A stretch of DNA of 64,000 nt, from assembly GCF_900095215.1 (NCBI RefSeq), contig NZ_LT606949.1:978093-1042092 (forward strand). Direction: 5' to 3'. The notes beneath the pieces are model-generated. The model saw only the letters and a program-made list of their open reading frames with translations, had not been told where the DNA came from and searched no databases. This document shows positions 41,809 through 51,686 of this stretch, piece after piece (the stretch's first letter is position 1; every line of letters starts with the position of its first letter). A program made the translations under genes and the position numbers. This DNA comes from Polynucleobacter necessarius (lineage in GTDB: Bacteria > Pseudomonadota > Gammaproteobacteria > Burkholderiales > Burkholderiaceae).

Positions 41809-43114
41809 ATGATTGAAATCTCCGACAAGAAACTAGCTGGACCGATGATTCGCTTACACCCCAACGACAATATTGTGGTTGCGCGGGTTGATGTTGGTAT
41901 TGGCACGGAAGTGCCTAGTGAAAATTTCACAAGTCGTATCCAAATACCAGCGGGATACAAAATCGCATCCAAAAAAATACGGGTCGGTGAACCCATTCTC
42001 AAATACAACGTCACCGTGGGTTTTGCTAATACAGATATTGAAGCCGGCACTCTAGTCCACAGCCACAATACTGAGTTTCGCGCATTTGATCGCGACTACG
42101 CTTATGCGGGCGAATACAAACCAACTGAACTATTACCTGAATCTGAACGTGCCACCTTTCAAGGTTATGTCAGACCCAACGGAGAAGTGGGAACGCGCAA
42201 TTTCATTGGCATCCTTTCTACCGTCAACTGCTCTGCAACGGTTGTTAATAAAATTGCGGATTGGTTCACGCCAGAACGATTAAAAGAATTTCCAAATATA
42301 GATGGTGTAGTGGCGTTTAGTCACGACATAGGCTGCGGCATGGAAATGAGTGGCGAGCCAATGGAGTTACTTCGTCGCACGATGGCTGGATATGCTCTTC
42401 ACCCCAACCTCGCAGCCGCACGGATTGTAGGCTTGGGTTGCGAACGCAATCAGCTCAAGGGCTTAATGGAGCAGGAAGATCTGACTGCGGGTGCAAATTT
42501 ACATGCCTTCATCATGCAAGAGTCAGGCGGCACACGCAAAACGATCGAAGCGGGTATTGAAGCAGTCAAAGCATTGCTACCAGAAGCTAATAAAGCAAAA
42601 CGGGCAACGGTTTCCGCCAGTCACTGATGCGTTGGACTGCAATGCGGCGGTTCAGATGGCCTCTCCTCTATTACAGAGAACCCAGCATTAGGCGCGGCCA
42701 TTGATATTTTGTCGCGTCATGGCGGCACTGGCATTCTTTCGGAAACGCCGGAGATCTATGGCGTTGAACATAACCTCACTCGTCGTGCAGTGAGCAAGGC
42801 TGTTTGCGAGAAACTCATTAGCCGTATTCGCTGGTGGAAAGATGAGTATTCCGTTGGTAGAGATCTGCAAATTAATGGGCAGGCAAGCCCTTGCAACCAA
42901 ATTGGCCACCAATACGCCGATGTATCAACGTCTGACTGAGGATATGGAAATCAATTGCGGGTAAATATTAGATGGCACTGTCTCCGTCCAAGTAATGGTA
43001 GAATGGATATTTGAGTTGTTTCTGCGTACCGCCTCAGGTGAACCCTCCAAGAGTGAACTTCTCGGTCTGGGCGACTATAAATTTGTACCCTGGCAAATTG
43101 GGGTAATGAGCTAA
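41809..43114 (+). pseudogene. UxaA-family (altronate/galactarate) dehydratase, with internal deletion
   Basis: A sugar-acid dehydratase. It starts with an N-terminal SAF domain (IRLHPNDNIVVARVDV), then GYVRPNGEVGTRNFIGILSTVNCSATV, SHDIGCGMEMSG and ARIVGLGCERNQ. A TGA at 42625-42627 (SASH-stop-CVGLQCGGSDG) interrupts it. After VGRDLQINGQA a large segment (about 75 codons) is missing. The C-terminal part resumes as LATKLATNTPMYQRLTEDMEINCG, with a TAA inside NCG-stop-ILDGTV, and ends at 43114. It lies 54 bp after the pirin remnant. Confidence 0.86.
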
Positions 43115-43175
43115 GAGAACGGTAGAATTAATCCTATTAGCTAAACCCAGACTGAAGCGATACTGAAACAAGCTT

Positions 43176-44146
43176 ATGAAATTTAGGGATTACTACGACA
43201 CACTCGGCGTTCCTCGCAGCGCGACTGAAGCTGAAATCAAAGCAGCGTATCGCAAGCTAGCACGCAAATACCATCCAGACGTTCATAAAGAAGCTGGCGC
43301 TGAAGAGCAATTCAAGCAAATTGGCGAAGCGTATGCCGTTTTAAAAGATACTGAAAAACGCGCAGCTTATGATCGCTTTGGAGAGAATTGGAAAAACGGT
43401 CAAGCCTTCACCCCTCCCCCAAATTGGAATGAAGGCTTTGAATATTCTGATGGCGGATTTGGTGGTGGCCACCCAGGATATGGTGGTGGCTTTGAAGGCG
43501 ATCAAAGTGAATTCTTTGAATCCCTCTTTAGCAGAGGAAAACATCGCCAAGGTGGGCGTGGTGGCCATTCCCGTCAGGGCATGAACTTCAAAGGACAAGA
43601 CCATCACGCCAAAATACTGATTGATCTCGCAGATGCTTATAACGGAGGCAAGCGCACTATCGCTCTGCATGTGTCTGTGCAAGATGCCAGCGGTCATGTC
43701 AGCACCCAAGAGCGCAAGCTAGACGTCAGCACTCCCAAGGGCATTAAGGCCGGTCAAAATCTGCGCCTCTCTGGACAAGGTGGGCCTGGCGTTGGCGAAG
43801 GCCCTGCCGGCGACCTCTATCTAGAAATCAATTTCCACCCCAATCCCATCTATCGAGTTGAGGGCAAGGATGTGTTCATCGATATTCCTTTGGCACCATG
43901 GGAAGCAGCACTAGGCACAACAGTCAATGTTCCCACAGTACTCTGGAGTTAAAAATTCCAGCAGGTACGGTAGCTGGTCGCAAGATTCGCCTGAAAGGCA
44001 AAGGCGTACCAAGCTCAGAGCCCGGTGACTTGTATGTCGTCCCCACGATTACTCTGCCTCCCGCGCAAACGGACGCAGAAAAAGAGGCCTACCAACAATT
44101 TGAAAAGGCTTTTAATTTCAACCCGAGATCTCACTTGAAGGGATGA
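43176..44146 (+). pseudogene. cbpA: DnaJ-family co-chaperone CbpA, frameshifted
   Basis: A J-domain co-chaperone and curved-DNA-binding protein. The J domain is at 5-70 ([28 protein letters not shown] split around HPDV), a Gly/Phe-rich linker follows, then C-terminal domain I. In domain II a frameshift at about 43937 ends this frame with VPTVLWS. The remaining [23 protein letters not shown] and C-terminus read in another frame to 44146. The J domain could still be made, so a truncated product is possible. Its stop overlaps the cbpM start. Confidence 0.87.
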
Positions 44147-44541
44147 TGAATATGACGCAAACCAATATCACCTGGATTGAAGGCCAGGTAGTTGAAGATG
44201 AAGTTCATATGACAATGCTTGAACTTTCACATGCTTCGCGTACTCCAGAAGACCTCATCATGACTTGGGTTTCAGAGGGCGTCTTAAGCCCCGCAGGATC
44301 CTCCCCTGAGGATTGGCGTTTTAGTGGCGACTCACTGAGAAGAGCCAAAACAGCAGCTCATCTCACTCACGATTTAGAGTTGAATGTGCCAGGCGCTGCC
44401 TTAGCGCTGGATCTGCTGGATGAAATTGCTCAACTCGGCGCGCGCATTCAGCGCGGAGAGTCAATAAGGAATCGAATTAGGATTCAGAGCGGCTTAAGAG
44501 CTGCTCCCAGCGCTGTAGCTTCAGATCCAAATCAGATGTAA
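44143..44541 (+). CDS. cbpM: Chaperone modulator CbpM
   Basis: A 132-residue MerR-like helix-turn-helix protein that binds the CbpA J domain and inhibits it. Features: WIEGQVVEDEVHMTMLELSH, then PEDLIMTWVSEGVLSP, and DSLRRAKTAAHLTHDLELNVPGAALALDLLDEI. Its last 21 codons overlap the 3' end of the convergent uup gene by 65 bp and look unlike the family (basic, no helix), so the natural stop may have been lost. Its partner gene is frameshifted, leaving it without a full-length target. Confidence 0.78.
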   Translation: MMNMTQTNITWIEGQVVEDEVHMTMLELSHASRTPEDLIMTWVSEGVLSPAGSSPEDWRFSGDSLRRAKTAAHLTHDLELNVPGAALALDLLDEIAQLGARIQRGESIRNRIRIQSGLRAAPSAVASDPNQM

Positions 44542-46405
44542 TTTCGCTCACGCGCGCTTGCATGCTCGCCGCCAACTCGGGCTCATTTTTATATAAATCC
44601 GGATTGCTCATTGCAATACCGATGTCTGCTTGCTCAGTCTCTAATGCTTCAATCTGTATTGGTAGAGCTTCTAGTGCTTGACGTTCTTGACCGTTCAGTT
44701 TCTGAACCCCACTTTTTACAACTGGCTTTACTTCCGCCTTAGCCTCCAGCTTTGCCTCTGCTCTGGCTTCTACTTTTTCTCCTGACTTCCCATTAGCGCT
44801 GGATGCGCGCATTTTGTCTAAACGCGCTTTTTGAATCTTCCAATCTTCGTAACCGCCATCATACTCGCGCCAGAAGCCATCACCCTCATTCGCAATAATG
44901 CTAGTGACGACGTTATCCAAGAAATAGCGGTCATGGCTGACCAAGAAGACAGTGCCCTTATAGTCTTGCAAGAGTTGTTCGAGCAAATCTAAAGTATCAA
45001 TATCCAAGTCGTTGGTTGGTTCATCCAATACCAATACATTGGCAGGACGAGCAAACAGGCGAGCTAAAAGCAAGCGGTTACGTTCACCACCAGACAAAGT
45101 GCTAACGGGGGAATTGGTTCTCTCTGGCGCGAATAAGAAATCACTTAAATAACTCTTAACGTGTTTTTTGTGACCATTGATTTCAATCCATTCGCTACCC
45201 GGGCTAATGTAATCCTCTAGCGACGCATTCAGATCAAGACCTTCTCGCATTTGATCAAAGTAAGCCACTTCAATTCGGGTTCCCATGGTTGCAGTACCAG
45301 AGTCAGGCGCAATCGTACCCAAAATCAACTGGAGCAAAGTCGTTTTACCGACACCATTGGGGCCCAACAAACCGACCTTATCACCACGCAAAATAGTGTC
45401 CGTGAAATCTTTCACAATCGGACGATCATAGCTCTTACTAACGTTCTGCAAATCAGCCACAATCTTGCCACTGCGATCGCCAGCAGAAACTGCGAGCTTT
45501 ACCTGCCCCATAGCATCTCTACGTTCGGCACGACTGGTGCGTAACTTTTCTAGGCGCGCAATGCGGGCAACGCTGCGTGTACGGCGCGCTTCAACCCCTT
45601 TACGAATCCATACCTCTTCTTGCGTCAGCAATTTATCCGCCCGAGCATTCGCTAAAGACTCCGCACTGAGCTCTTGCTCTTTTACAACTTCATAGTGCGT
45701 AAAGTTGCCAGGGTAGCTGCGCAAAATGCCGCGATCGAGCTCGACAATCTGCGTACAAACGTTATCCAAGAAAGCGCGGTCATGGGTAATCAGAATGACC
45801 GAGCCTTGATATTTCTTGAGTAAAGCCTCCAACCAAGAAATAGAATCCAAATCCAAATGATTGGTCGGCTCATCAAGCAAAAGAACATCAGGCATCTCCA
45901 CTAAAGCCCGAGCAAGGGCAACCCGCTTCTTTGTTCCTCCAGAAAGCGTATTAATCTTGAGTTCCGCATCGAGATGCAGGCGATCCAAAGTTTCATGAAC
46001 CCGCTGCTCCCAATTCCAACCACTCACAGCCTCTAATTGCGATTGCACTTCATCTAAGCGATGGTGTGAAGCATCATCCCACTCCCCTACGGTCAACGCC
46101 TCATACTCTTCACGCAAGGCTTTTGCTTGCGCTACGCCCTTAGAAACCGCATCAAAAATGGTTTCCTCGGCCTCAAAGATAGGCTCCTGAGGAACATAGG
46201 CGATCCGCAGCCCTTGCTGATATTGCAAGAGGCCATCATCCATTTTTTCTATACCAGCCAAGATCTTCAATAAAGAAGATTTACCAGTGCCATTTCGGCC
46301 AATTAAGCCAACACGCTCACCGGATTCCAGTGAAAAAGCGGTGTTTGCGAGGAGGTCAACGTGGCCAAAAGCCAGTTTTGCATCAGTGAGTACGATTAAA
46401 GCCAT
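44477..46405 (-). CDS. uup: ABC-F ATPase Uup
   Basis: A 642-residue cytoplasmic ABC-F protein associated with ribosomes and DNA transactions. Two ABC domains: Walker A GRNGTGKS near 37 and GPNGVGKT near 350, signatures LSGGTKKR and LSGGERNR, Walker B VLLLDEPTNHLD and VLVLDEPTNDLD. The interdomain linker and C-terminal coiled coil (from about 545, Lys/Glu/Ala-rich then LEALPIQIEALETEQ) fit Uup better than EttA. Intact. Confidence 0.93.
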   Translation of the reverse strand: MALIVLTDAKLAFGHVDLLANTAFSLESGERVGLIGRNGTGKSSLLKILAGIEKMDDGLLQYQQGLRIAYVPQEPIFEAEETIFDAVSKGVAQAKALREEYEALTVGEWDDASHHRLDEVQSQLEAVSGWNWEQRVHETLDRLHLDAELKINTLSGGTKKRVALARALVEMPDVLLLDEPTNHLDLDSISWLEALLKKYQGSVILITHDRAFLDNVCTQIVELDRGILRSYPGNFTHYEVVKEQELSAESLANARADKLLTQEEVWIRKGVEARRTRSVARIARLEKLRTSRAERRDAMGQVKLAVSAGDRSGKIVADLQNVSKSYDRPIVKDFTDTILRGDKVGLLGPNGVGKTTLLQLILGTIAPDSGTATMGTRIEVAYFDQMREGLDLNASLEDYISPGSEWIEINGHKKHVKSYLSDFLFAPERTNSPVSTLSGGERNRLLLARLFARPANVLVLDEPTNDLDIDTLDLLEQLLQDYKGTVFLVSHDRYFLDNVVTSIIANEGDGFWREYDGGYEDWKIQKARLDKMRASSANGKSGEKVEARAEAKLEAKAEVKPVVKSGVQKLNGQERQALEALPIQIEALETEQADIGIAMSNPDLYKNEPELAASMQARVSEITSDLDLKLQRWEQLLSRSES

Positions 46406-46476
46406 GGCGACATCATTATCGTCACTTCGCCAAAAGATAAGATATTTCCGTCAATTTCTGCGAGACTATCTCTTAT

Positions 46477-47070
46477 ATGACCTGCAAATTAACCCATTCG
46501 GCACCCCGCCTCATTCTCTTTGCTGGGCATGCAGGCACAGGTAAATCCACATTGGCCAAAAAGACCTTGCCACTCTTAATTGAAAAGACGGGAGAAGATT
46601 TTTTCTTTCTTGATAAAGGCACGGCATATGGCGCCTTTAGCGCTCATGTGATGCAGCTAACTACTGGCAACCCAAACGATCGTGATAGCCCCTATTACCT
46701 CGAAAACCTACGCGATTGGGAATACCAAGGCCCCATTGATATTGCTAGAGAAAACTTGCTACTCGGGGTTAATGTGGTGCTCGTTGGACCCTTCTCAAAA
46801 GAAATTCAGAGCGGGGAAATATTTGATGCTCAGGCGCGTGGATTGCCACCACAAACTACTATTCAAATTGCCTGGATCGATCTAGAGGAATCTGAGGCTA
46901 AACGACGGATAGAAAAACGTGCTGACCCACGAGATAACTGGAAGCTTGATCGCTGGAAGCAATACACCAAGCGTAGAACTGAACCGCCAGCCCATTCTGC
47001 ATTGCATCGATTTGATAACTCAGTCTTTAGTGAAAGTGATTTTGAGAAGTTTATGGAAGACTTAGTGTGA
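46477..47070 (+). CDS. P-loop kinase-like ATPase (AAA_33/zeta-toxin-like fold)
   Basis: A 197-residue protein with a Walker A at 17-25 (GHAGTGKST), a likely Asp after strand 2 (FFFLDKGTAYG), ARENLLLGVNVVLVGPFSKE, and a lid-like segment IEKRADPRDNWKLDRW. The arrangement resembles small nucleotide or metabolite kinases related to the zeta-toxin/AAA_33 clan; the substrate is unknown. It is divergent from uup across about 70 bp. No antitoxin-like gene adjoins it, so I do not call it a toxin. Intact. Confidence 0.72.
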   Translation: MTCKLTHSAPRLILFAGHAGTGKSTLAKKTLPLLIEKTGEDFFFLDKGTAYGAFSAHVMQLTTGNPNDRDSPYYLENLRDWEYQGPIDIARENLLLGVNVVLVGPFSKEIQSGEIFDAQARGLPPQTTIQIAWIDLEESEAKRRIEKRADPRDNWKLDRWKQYTKRRTEPPAHSALHRFDNSVFSESDFEKFMEDLV

Positions 47071-47096
47071 TGAGCGCTAAAGCTAAGGACAAAAAA

Positions 47097-47120
47097 ATAG
47101 AGCCCCTCAGGAGCTCTATC
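47097..47120 (-). terminator. Terminator between the P-loop gene and ompW
   Basis: TAGAGC-TCCTGAGGG-GCTCTA followed on the minus strand by seven T. It serves ompW and may be used from both sides. Confidence 0.75.
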
Positions 47121-47142
47121 TCAAGACCAAAGAACTGAGTTC

Positions 47143-47791
47143 TTAGAACTTATAAGTCACACCAACTGCTGGCATCCATGGGTTCAAAGTCAACTTACCA
47201 ATGTTTGCACCATTGCTTACAGTCTGCACGTTAGTAGCGATTGTTGCATATTTCACATCAACGTTAATACCCCAGTTTTTATCAAACATGTAATCTGCGC
47301 CAATTTGACCTACAAAACCAACGCTTGATGGCTCAACCTGTAATGCAGCGGTTGTATAGCCAGGGAAGTTTTGGCGATTACCAAAAATCGTGTAGTTACT
47401 ACCATCGCCAACATAAGGCTTAAATGCGCTTAAGTCCGTGCAATGATATTGGGCCAGCAATGAAGGTGGTAATGCAGTGATTTTGCCGATATTAGCGCCA
47501 CCAGCAGTAATATTTACCTGTTGTGGCCATGTCAACACTAATTCAGCAGCGATGTTTTTGGTGAAAAAGTAAGAAACGTCAAACTCAGGAATCCACTGGT
47601 CCTTTGCCTTCACATTCAAAGCCTGAACAGCTCCAGTTTGACCATTCTGCCAAAGGAGGTCCACTGCGCGCACACGCACCATCCAAGGATTCTCTTACCA
47701 TCCAAGGATTCTCTTGGGCTTGAGCTTTCGCTGCGATTGGAGCTAAAGAGGCTACATCAGCCATTGCCGCTACGAGTGACTTAATACGCAT
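47143..47791 (-). pseudogene. ompW: OmpW-family outer-membrane protein, broken by a 19-bp tandem duplication
   Basis: A small eight-stranded barrel. From ATG 47789-47791 the signal (MRIKSLVAAMADVASLAPIAAKAQA) leads to QENPWMVR. A 19-bp direct repeat then shifts the frame to nonsense. Removing one copy restores QENPWMVRVRAVDLLWQNG and the rest to the C-terminal VGVTYKF, whose last Phe is the barrel-assembly signal. All downstream sequence is undamaged, so the event is very recent and might revert. Two FNR-type sites lie upstream, and ompW is FNR-controlled in E. coli. Confidence 0.92.
47678..47715. repeat. 19-bp tandem duplication within ompW
   Basis: Two identical adjacent copies of 19 bp (coding strand AAGAGAATCCTTGGATGGT) at 47678-47696 and 47697-47715. 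The length is not a multiple of three, so it frameshifts ompW. Confidence 0.97.
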
Positions 47792-47855
47792 GATGATTTC
47801 CCTTTTGTTGTCAATTGCAATGGAATCATTTTTGAATTGATATTCGTAATGTAGT

Positions 47856-47869
47856 TTGATTGCAATCAA
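47856..47869 (-). promoter_or_regulatory. FNR/ANR site 1 upstream of ompW
   Basis: TTGATTGCAATCAA is an exact match to TTGAT-N4-ATCAA, 65-78 bp before the ompW ATG. It is suitably placed for activation of a promoter between it and the gene. Confidence 0.75.
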
Positions 47870-47927
47870 ATGAAAGAGGTATGGGGATTTTTGGTTTGCT
47901 AAAAAGCAACACAGTTTTAAGGCTTAT

Positions 47928-47941
47928 TTGATCTAGATCAA
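47928..47941 (-). promoter_or_regulatory. FNR/ANR site 2 upstream of ompW
   Basis: TTGATCTAGATCAA is a second exact consensus match, 72 bp further upstream and just beyond the end of hemN. The two sites may act together. Confidence 0.7.
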
Positions 47942-47958
47942 ATTCACTATATTTTGAC

Positions 47959-49384
47959 CTACAAAACCTTGGAATAAGTGCCTTTTGCTTGAGACTCTCT
48001 GAGATGGCGATCAAACGTCATCGCCACACGCCTAGCCAATAAACGACCTTTGGTGGGAACTACTATAGACTCGCCCACCCAATCTAAAAGCCCCGCTTCA
48101 CCTAGACCTTTTAACCATTCTATCTCGACTTTAAAGTACTTCGAGAACTCAATTTGATGCGATGTCGCAAAAGCCTTGGTATCTAAAGCAAACTGACACA
48201 TCAACTCACCAATCAACTCTCGGCGTCACAAGTCATCTTTATCCAGACGTAAACCCCGCAGCACTGGCAAATGCCCGTGATCTAGGGCCTCGTGATACTC
48301 ATCTAAAGTGCGCACATTTTGAGAATAGCAATCATCTACCTTGCAAATAGAAGAAATGCCAAAAGCCAATAACTCACACTCCGATTGCGTGGAGTAGCCC
48401 TGGAAATTGGAATGCAGCTTCCCTTCTTTTTGAGCGATAGCCAACTCATCATCTGGCTTGGCAAAATGATCCATGCCAATAAAAACATATCCAGCCTCAC
48501 CCAAGCGCTCAATCGTATTGGAAAGAATATCCAACTTATCCGCAGCGTGTGGCAAGTCAGCCTCAGCAATCCGACGTTGCGGTTTAAAGATATGAGGCAG
48601 ATGCGCGTCGTTATAAACAGATAGGCGATCGGGATTCATGGCCAGAACAGCGTCTACTGTTTCTTTAAAGGTTGCTGGCGTTTTTTTGGCAATCCATAGA
48701 TTAAATAGACACTTCTCAATTTGAACCCATATTTCTTGACCAATCCATAACCGCTTGGGTTTCTTCAATCGTTTGGATGCGATGCACAACTTCTTGAACT
48801 GCCAAATTAAAATCTTGTACGCCTAAGCTAATCCGATTAAAGCCAAGCTCGGCCAAGAGTGCGATATCTTTTTCGGTAACGCGCCTCGGATCAATCGCAA
48901 TAGAATACCCACCGCCGGGCGACAACTCAAAATGCTCGCGAGTATGGTGCATGAGCTCAATCATTTCTTCATGAGATAAAAATGTGGGTGTTCCACCACC
49001 CCAATGCAGCTGAGTGACTGGAATTTTCTTCTGGGCACCCATGGCCTTAGTAACCATTGCCATCTCTTTGGCGAGATACTTAATGTATTGAGCGCTACGA
49101 CCGTGATCTTTAGTGATGATTTTGTTGCAGCCGCAGTAATAGCAAATATTCGGGCAGAACGGTAAATGAAAATATAAAGAGAGAGGCTCGTCCGCTTTGG
49201 CCACTCGCTCTAGAGCGCCTAAGTAATCTGCTTCAGAGAAATCGCTATGAAATCGATCGGCACCGGGGTAAGAGGTATAGCGAGGCCCGTTGATGTCAAA
49301 CTTTTTCAGCAACTCTGGATGAAACAGCACCTCCCTTTCTTCAATCGATGAAAGGTTTGCTGCTAAGTTCACTGCGAAGCTCAT
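47959..49384 (-). pseudogene. hemN: Oxygen-independent coproporphyrinogen III dehydrogenase HemN, decayed
   Basis: A radical-SAM enzyme of anaerobic haem synthesis. The N-terminal 215 residues are good: [18 protein letters not shown] and the cluster motif [10 protein letters not shown] (CX3CX2C), then [10 protein letters not shown]. At about 48745 the frame shifts, with another shift near 48700 before [26 protein letters not shown]. Then come [18 protein letters not shown], a stop near 48226, and the C-terminal ELMCQFALDTKAFATSHQI part in a third segment. The original length was about 470 residues. Confidence 0.92.
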
Positions 49385-49399
49385 AAAAGGCTTGTGTGT

Positions 49400-51013
49400 T
49401 TACTTTGACAAATAGTCTAGGGCAACGGCTTCAGCTACTGTAATCCCATCGACACCTGCAGACAAGATTCCGCCAGCATACCCAGCCCCTTCGCCTGCTG
49501 AGTAAAGGCCTTTGATATTCAGGCTCTGGTAATTGGCGCCACGGGTAATTCGCAAGGGGGAGGATGTGCGCGTCTCCACTCCAGTTAAAACGGCATCCTT
49601 CATGGAGAAGCCTTTAATTTGCTTCTCAAAAACAGGGATCGCCTCGCGAATGGCTTCGATAGCATAAGCAGGCAGACTATCCGCAAGATCGGTCAAATGC
49701 ACTCCTGGCTTATAGGATGGCAGCACACTGGCAAATTGAGTGGAGGGCTTGTCTGCCAGAAAATCACCAACCAATTGCCCAGGCGCCTCATAAGTGCCGC
49801 CACCAAGCTCAAATGCTTTTGACTCTATCGCCCTCTGAAATTCAACACCAGCCAGCGGGCCGCCTGGATAATCCTCTGGAGTAATACCAACCACAATGCC
49901 TGCGTTCGCATTACGCTCGTTGCGAGAGTATTGGCTCATACCATTAGTGACCACTCTATTTGGCTCAGAAGTAGCAGCCACGACCGTACCGCCAGGGCAC
50001 ATACAAAAACTATAGACTGAGCGACCATTTTTAGCGTGATGAACTAATTTGTAGTCTGCAGCTCCAATTAATTCATGGCCTGCATGAGGACCTAAGCGCG
50101 CTTTATCAATTAGTGACTGAGGATGCTCAATCCGAAAGCCCACTGAAAAGGGTTTGGCCTCCATGAAAACACCCGCATGCTGCAAAGCCTCGAAGGTATC
50201 GCGTGCACTGTGGCCTAAAGCCAAGATCACATGACTGGCTGGCAAGTCCAGCTGCCCTTCTATCTTAACTCCAGTAATTTGCCCATCCTCAATATCAAAG
50301 CCAATTACTTTTTGCGAGAACCGAATTTCGCCGCCCAAGTCGATAGTTTCTTGACGCATCTTTTCGACAACACCTACCAAGCGGAAGGTGCCGATATGGG
50401 GCTTGGCGACATAGGTGATTTCTTCAGGAGCGCCCGCTTTGACAAACTCATTAATGACTTTGCGGCCATAAAACTTCGGGCCTTTAATCTGACTATATAA
50501 CTTGCCATCTGAAAAGGTGCCGGCTCCACCGTCGCCAAACTGCACGTTGGATTCTGGATTCAATTTATTTTTACGCCATAAACCCCAAGTATCTTGAGTG
50601 CGCTCACGAACCTGTGTGCCACGCTCAAGCACAATCGGCTTACAACCCATTTGCGCCAACACGAGAGCAGCAAAAATGCCGCATGGTCCAAAACCAACCA
50701 CTACGGGGCGCAGTGTTTGACCTGTAGATATAGATTCAGGTGCTTTTGCCACAAAGTGATAGCTCGTATCTGGAGATGGCCTGACATGAATATCACCCGC
50801 GTACTTTTGGAGCAGAACTGCCTCATTCTTTGAAGACAAATCCACGATATAAATAAACGCTAAGGCGACATTTTTCCGAGCATCATAGCTACGCTTGAAG
50901 ACCTCAAACCCTATTAAGTCCTTCACATCTAGATCCAAGCGCTTAAGAATCGCCTTCTCCAAAGCTTCGGGAGCATGGTCGATTGGAAGACGCAATTCAG
51001 TGATACGGATCAT
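49400..51013 (-). CDS. FAD-dependent oxidoreductase of unknown function (537 aa)
   Basis: Related to the 'uncharacterised FAD-dependent dehydrogenase' group (COG2509). An N-terminal ferredoxin-like domain (1-95: ELRLPIDHAPEALEKAILKR) precedes a dinucleotide fold (PVVVGFGPCGIFAALVLAQMG near 103). Next come QFGDGGAGTFSDGKLYSQI, a Cys-containing SFCMCPGGTVVAA, and a late ITRGANYQSLNIKGLYSAGEGAGYAGG split across the FAD-binding C-terminal part. The reaction is unknown. It lies 15 bp before hemN on the same strand. Intact. Confidence 0.82.
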   Translation of the reverse strand: MIRITELRLPIDHAPEALEKAILKRLDLDVKDLIGFEVFKRSYDARKNVALAFIYIVDLSSKNEAVLLQKYAGDIHVRPSPDTSYHFVAKAPESISTGQTLRPVVVGFGPCGIFAALVLAQMGCKPIVLERGTQVRERTQDTWGLWRKNKLNPESNVQFGDGGAGTFSDGKLYSQIKGPKFYGRKVINEFVKAGAPEEITYVAKPHIGTFRLVGVVEKMRQETIDLGGEIRFSQKVIGFDIEDGQITGVKIEGQLDLPASHVILALGHSARDTFEALQHAGVFMEAKPFSVGFRIEHPQSLIDKARLGPHAGHELIGAADYKLVHHAKNGRSVYSFCMCPGGTVVAATSEPNRVVTNGMSQYSRNERNANAGIVVGITPEDYPGGPLAGVEFQRAIESKAFELGGGTYEAPGQLVGDFLADKPSTQFASVLPSYKPGVHLTDLADSLPAYAIEAIREAIPVFEKQIKGFSMKDAVLTGVETRTSSPLRITRGANYQSLNIKGLYSAGEGAGYAGGILSAGVDGITVAEAVALDYLSK

Positions 51014-51131
51014 GGGCTATTCAACACACAGTCATTTAGGCATTTCAGCCCCCTTGGGGGCTACAGCTTAAATAATATTGGTTATGGGTTCACTCCAGCC
51101 AGGAGTTCATTCATAAAGGCGATAATGCGTC

Positions 51132-51677
51132 ATGGCTCTACGCGCAACTATCCACAAAGCCGACATTCATGTCGCAGATTCTGCCCGTCACTACTATGGC
51201 AGTCACTCATTAACCATCGCCAAGCATCCGTCAGAGACTGAGCAGCGAATGATGATCCGCATCATCGCGTTTGCATTGCAGGCGCACGAGGACTTGGTAT
51301 TTACTAATGGTCTGAGCGATACCGATGAGCCCGATCTTTGGATTAAAGACCTCACTGATGCGATTAAGCTTTGGATTGAGATTGGTCAACCAGATGAACG
51401 ACGCATCCTGAAAGCCTGTGGTCGCGCAGATCAAGTGGTTGTCTATTGTTATGGTGGGCACACTAGCAAAATCTGGTGGGATGGCATTGCGCACAAACTC
51501 ACCCGCGCCCGAAATTTACAAGTATTCTCTATTCCAGCAGACCAGGCCGAAGATCTCAATAAATTGGTTGAGCGCAGTATGGTCCTGCATGTGAATATTC
51601 AAGATGGTGAGGTCTATGTATCTTCCGATCAAGGCGAGGTCACGATTACTCCTGAGATTTGGCGTAACAATCAATAG
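51132..51677 (+). CDS. yaeQ: YaeQ-family protein
   Basis: A 181-residue protein with the YaeQ pattern: MALRATIHKADIHVADSARHYY, then ETEQRMMIRIIAFALQAHEDL, and EPDLWIKDLTDAIKLWIEIGQPDERR in the PD-(D/E)XK-like core, then VVVYCYGGHTSKIWWDGI. The nuclease-like fold is known from structure, but the role is unresolved. Intact. Confidence 0.88.
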   Translation: MALRATIHKADIHVADSARHYYGSHSLTIAKHPSETEQRMMIRIIAFALQAHEDLVFTNGLSDTDEPDLWIKDLTDAIKLWIEIGQPDERRILKACGRADQVVVYCYGGHTSKIWWDGIAHKLTRARNLQVFSIPADQAEDLNKLVERSMVLHVNIQDGEVYVSSDQGEVTITPEIWRNNQ

Positions 51678-51686
51678 ACGCTGATG

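Noticed and set aside
46477..47070. P-loop protein as a zeta-type toxin.
   Set aside because: No epsilon-like antitoxin is adjacent and the motifs are those of general small-molecule kinases.
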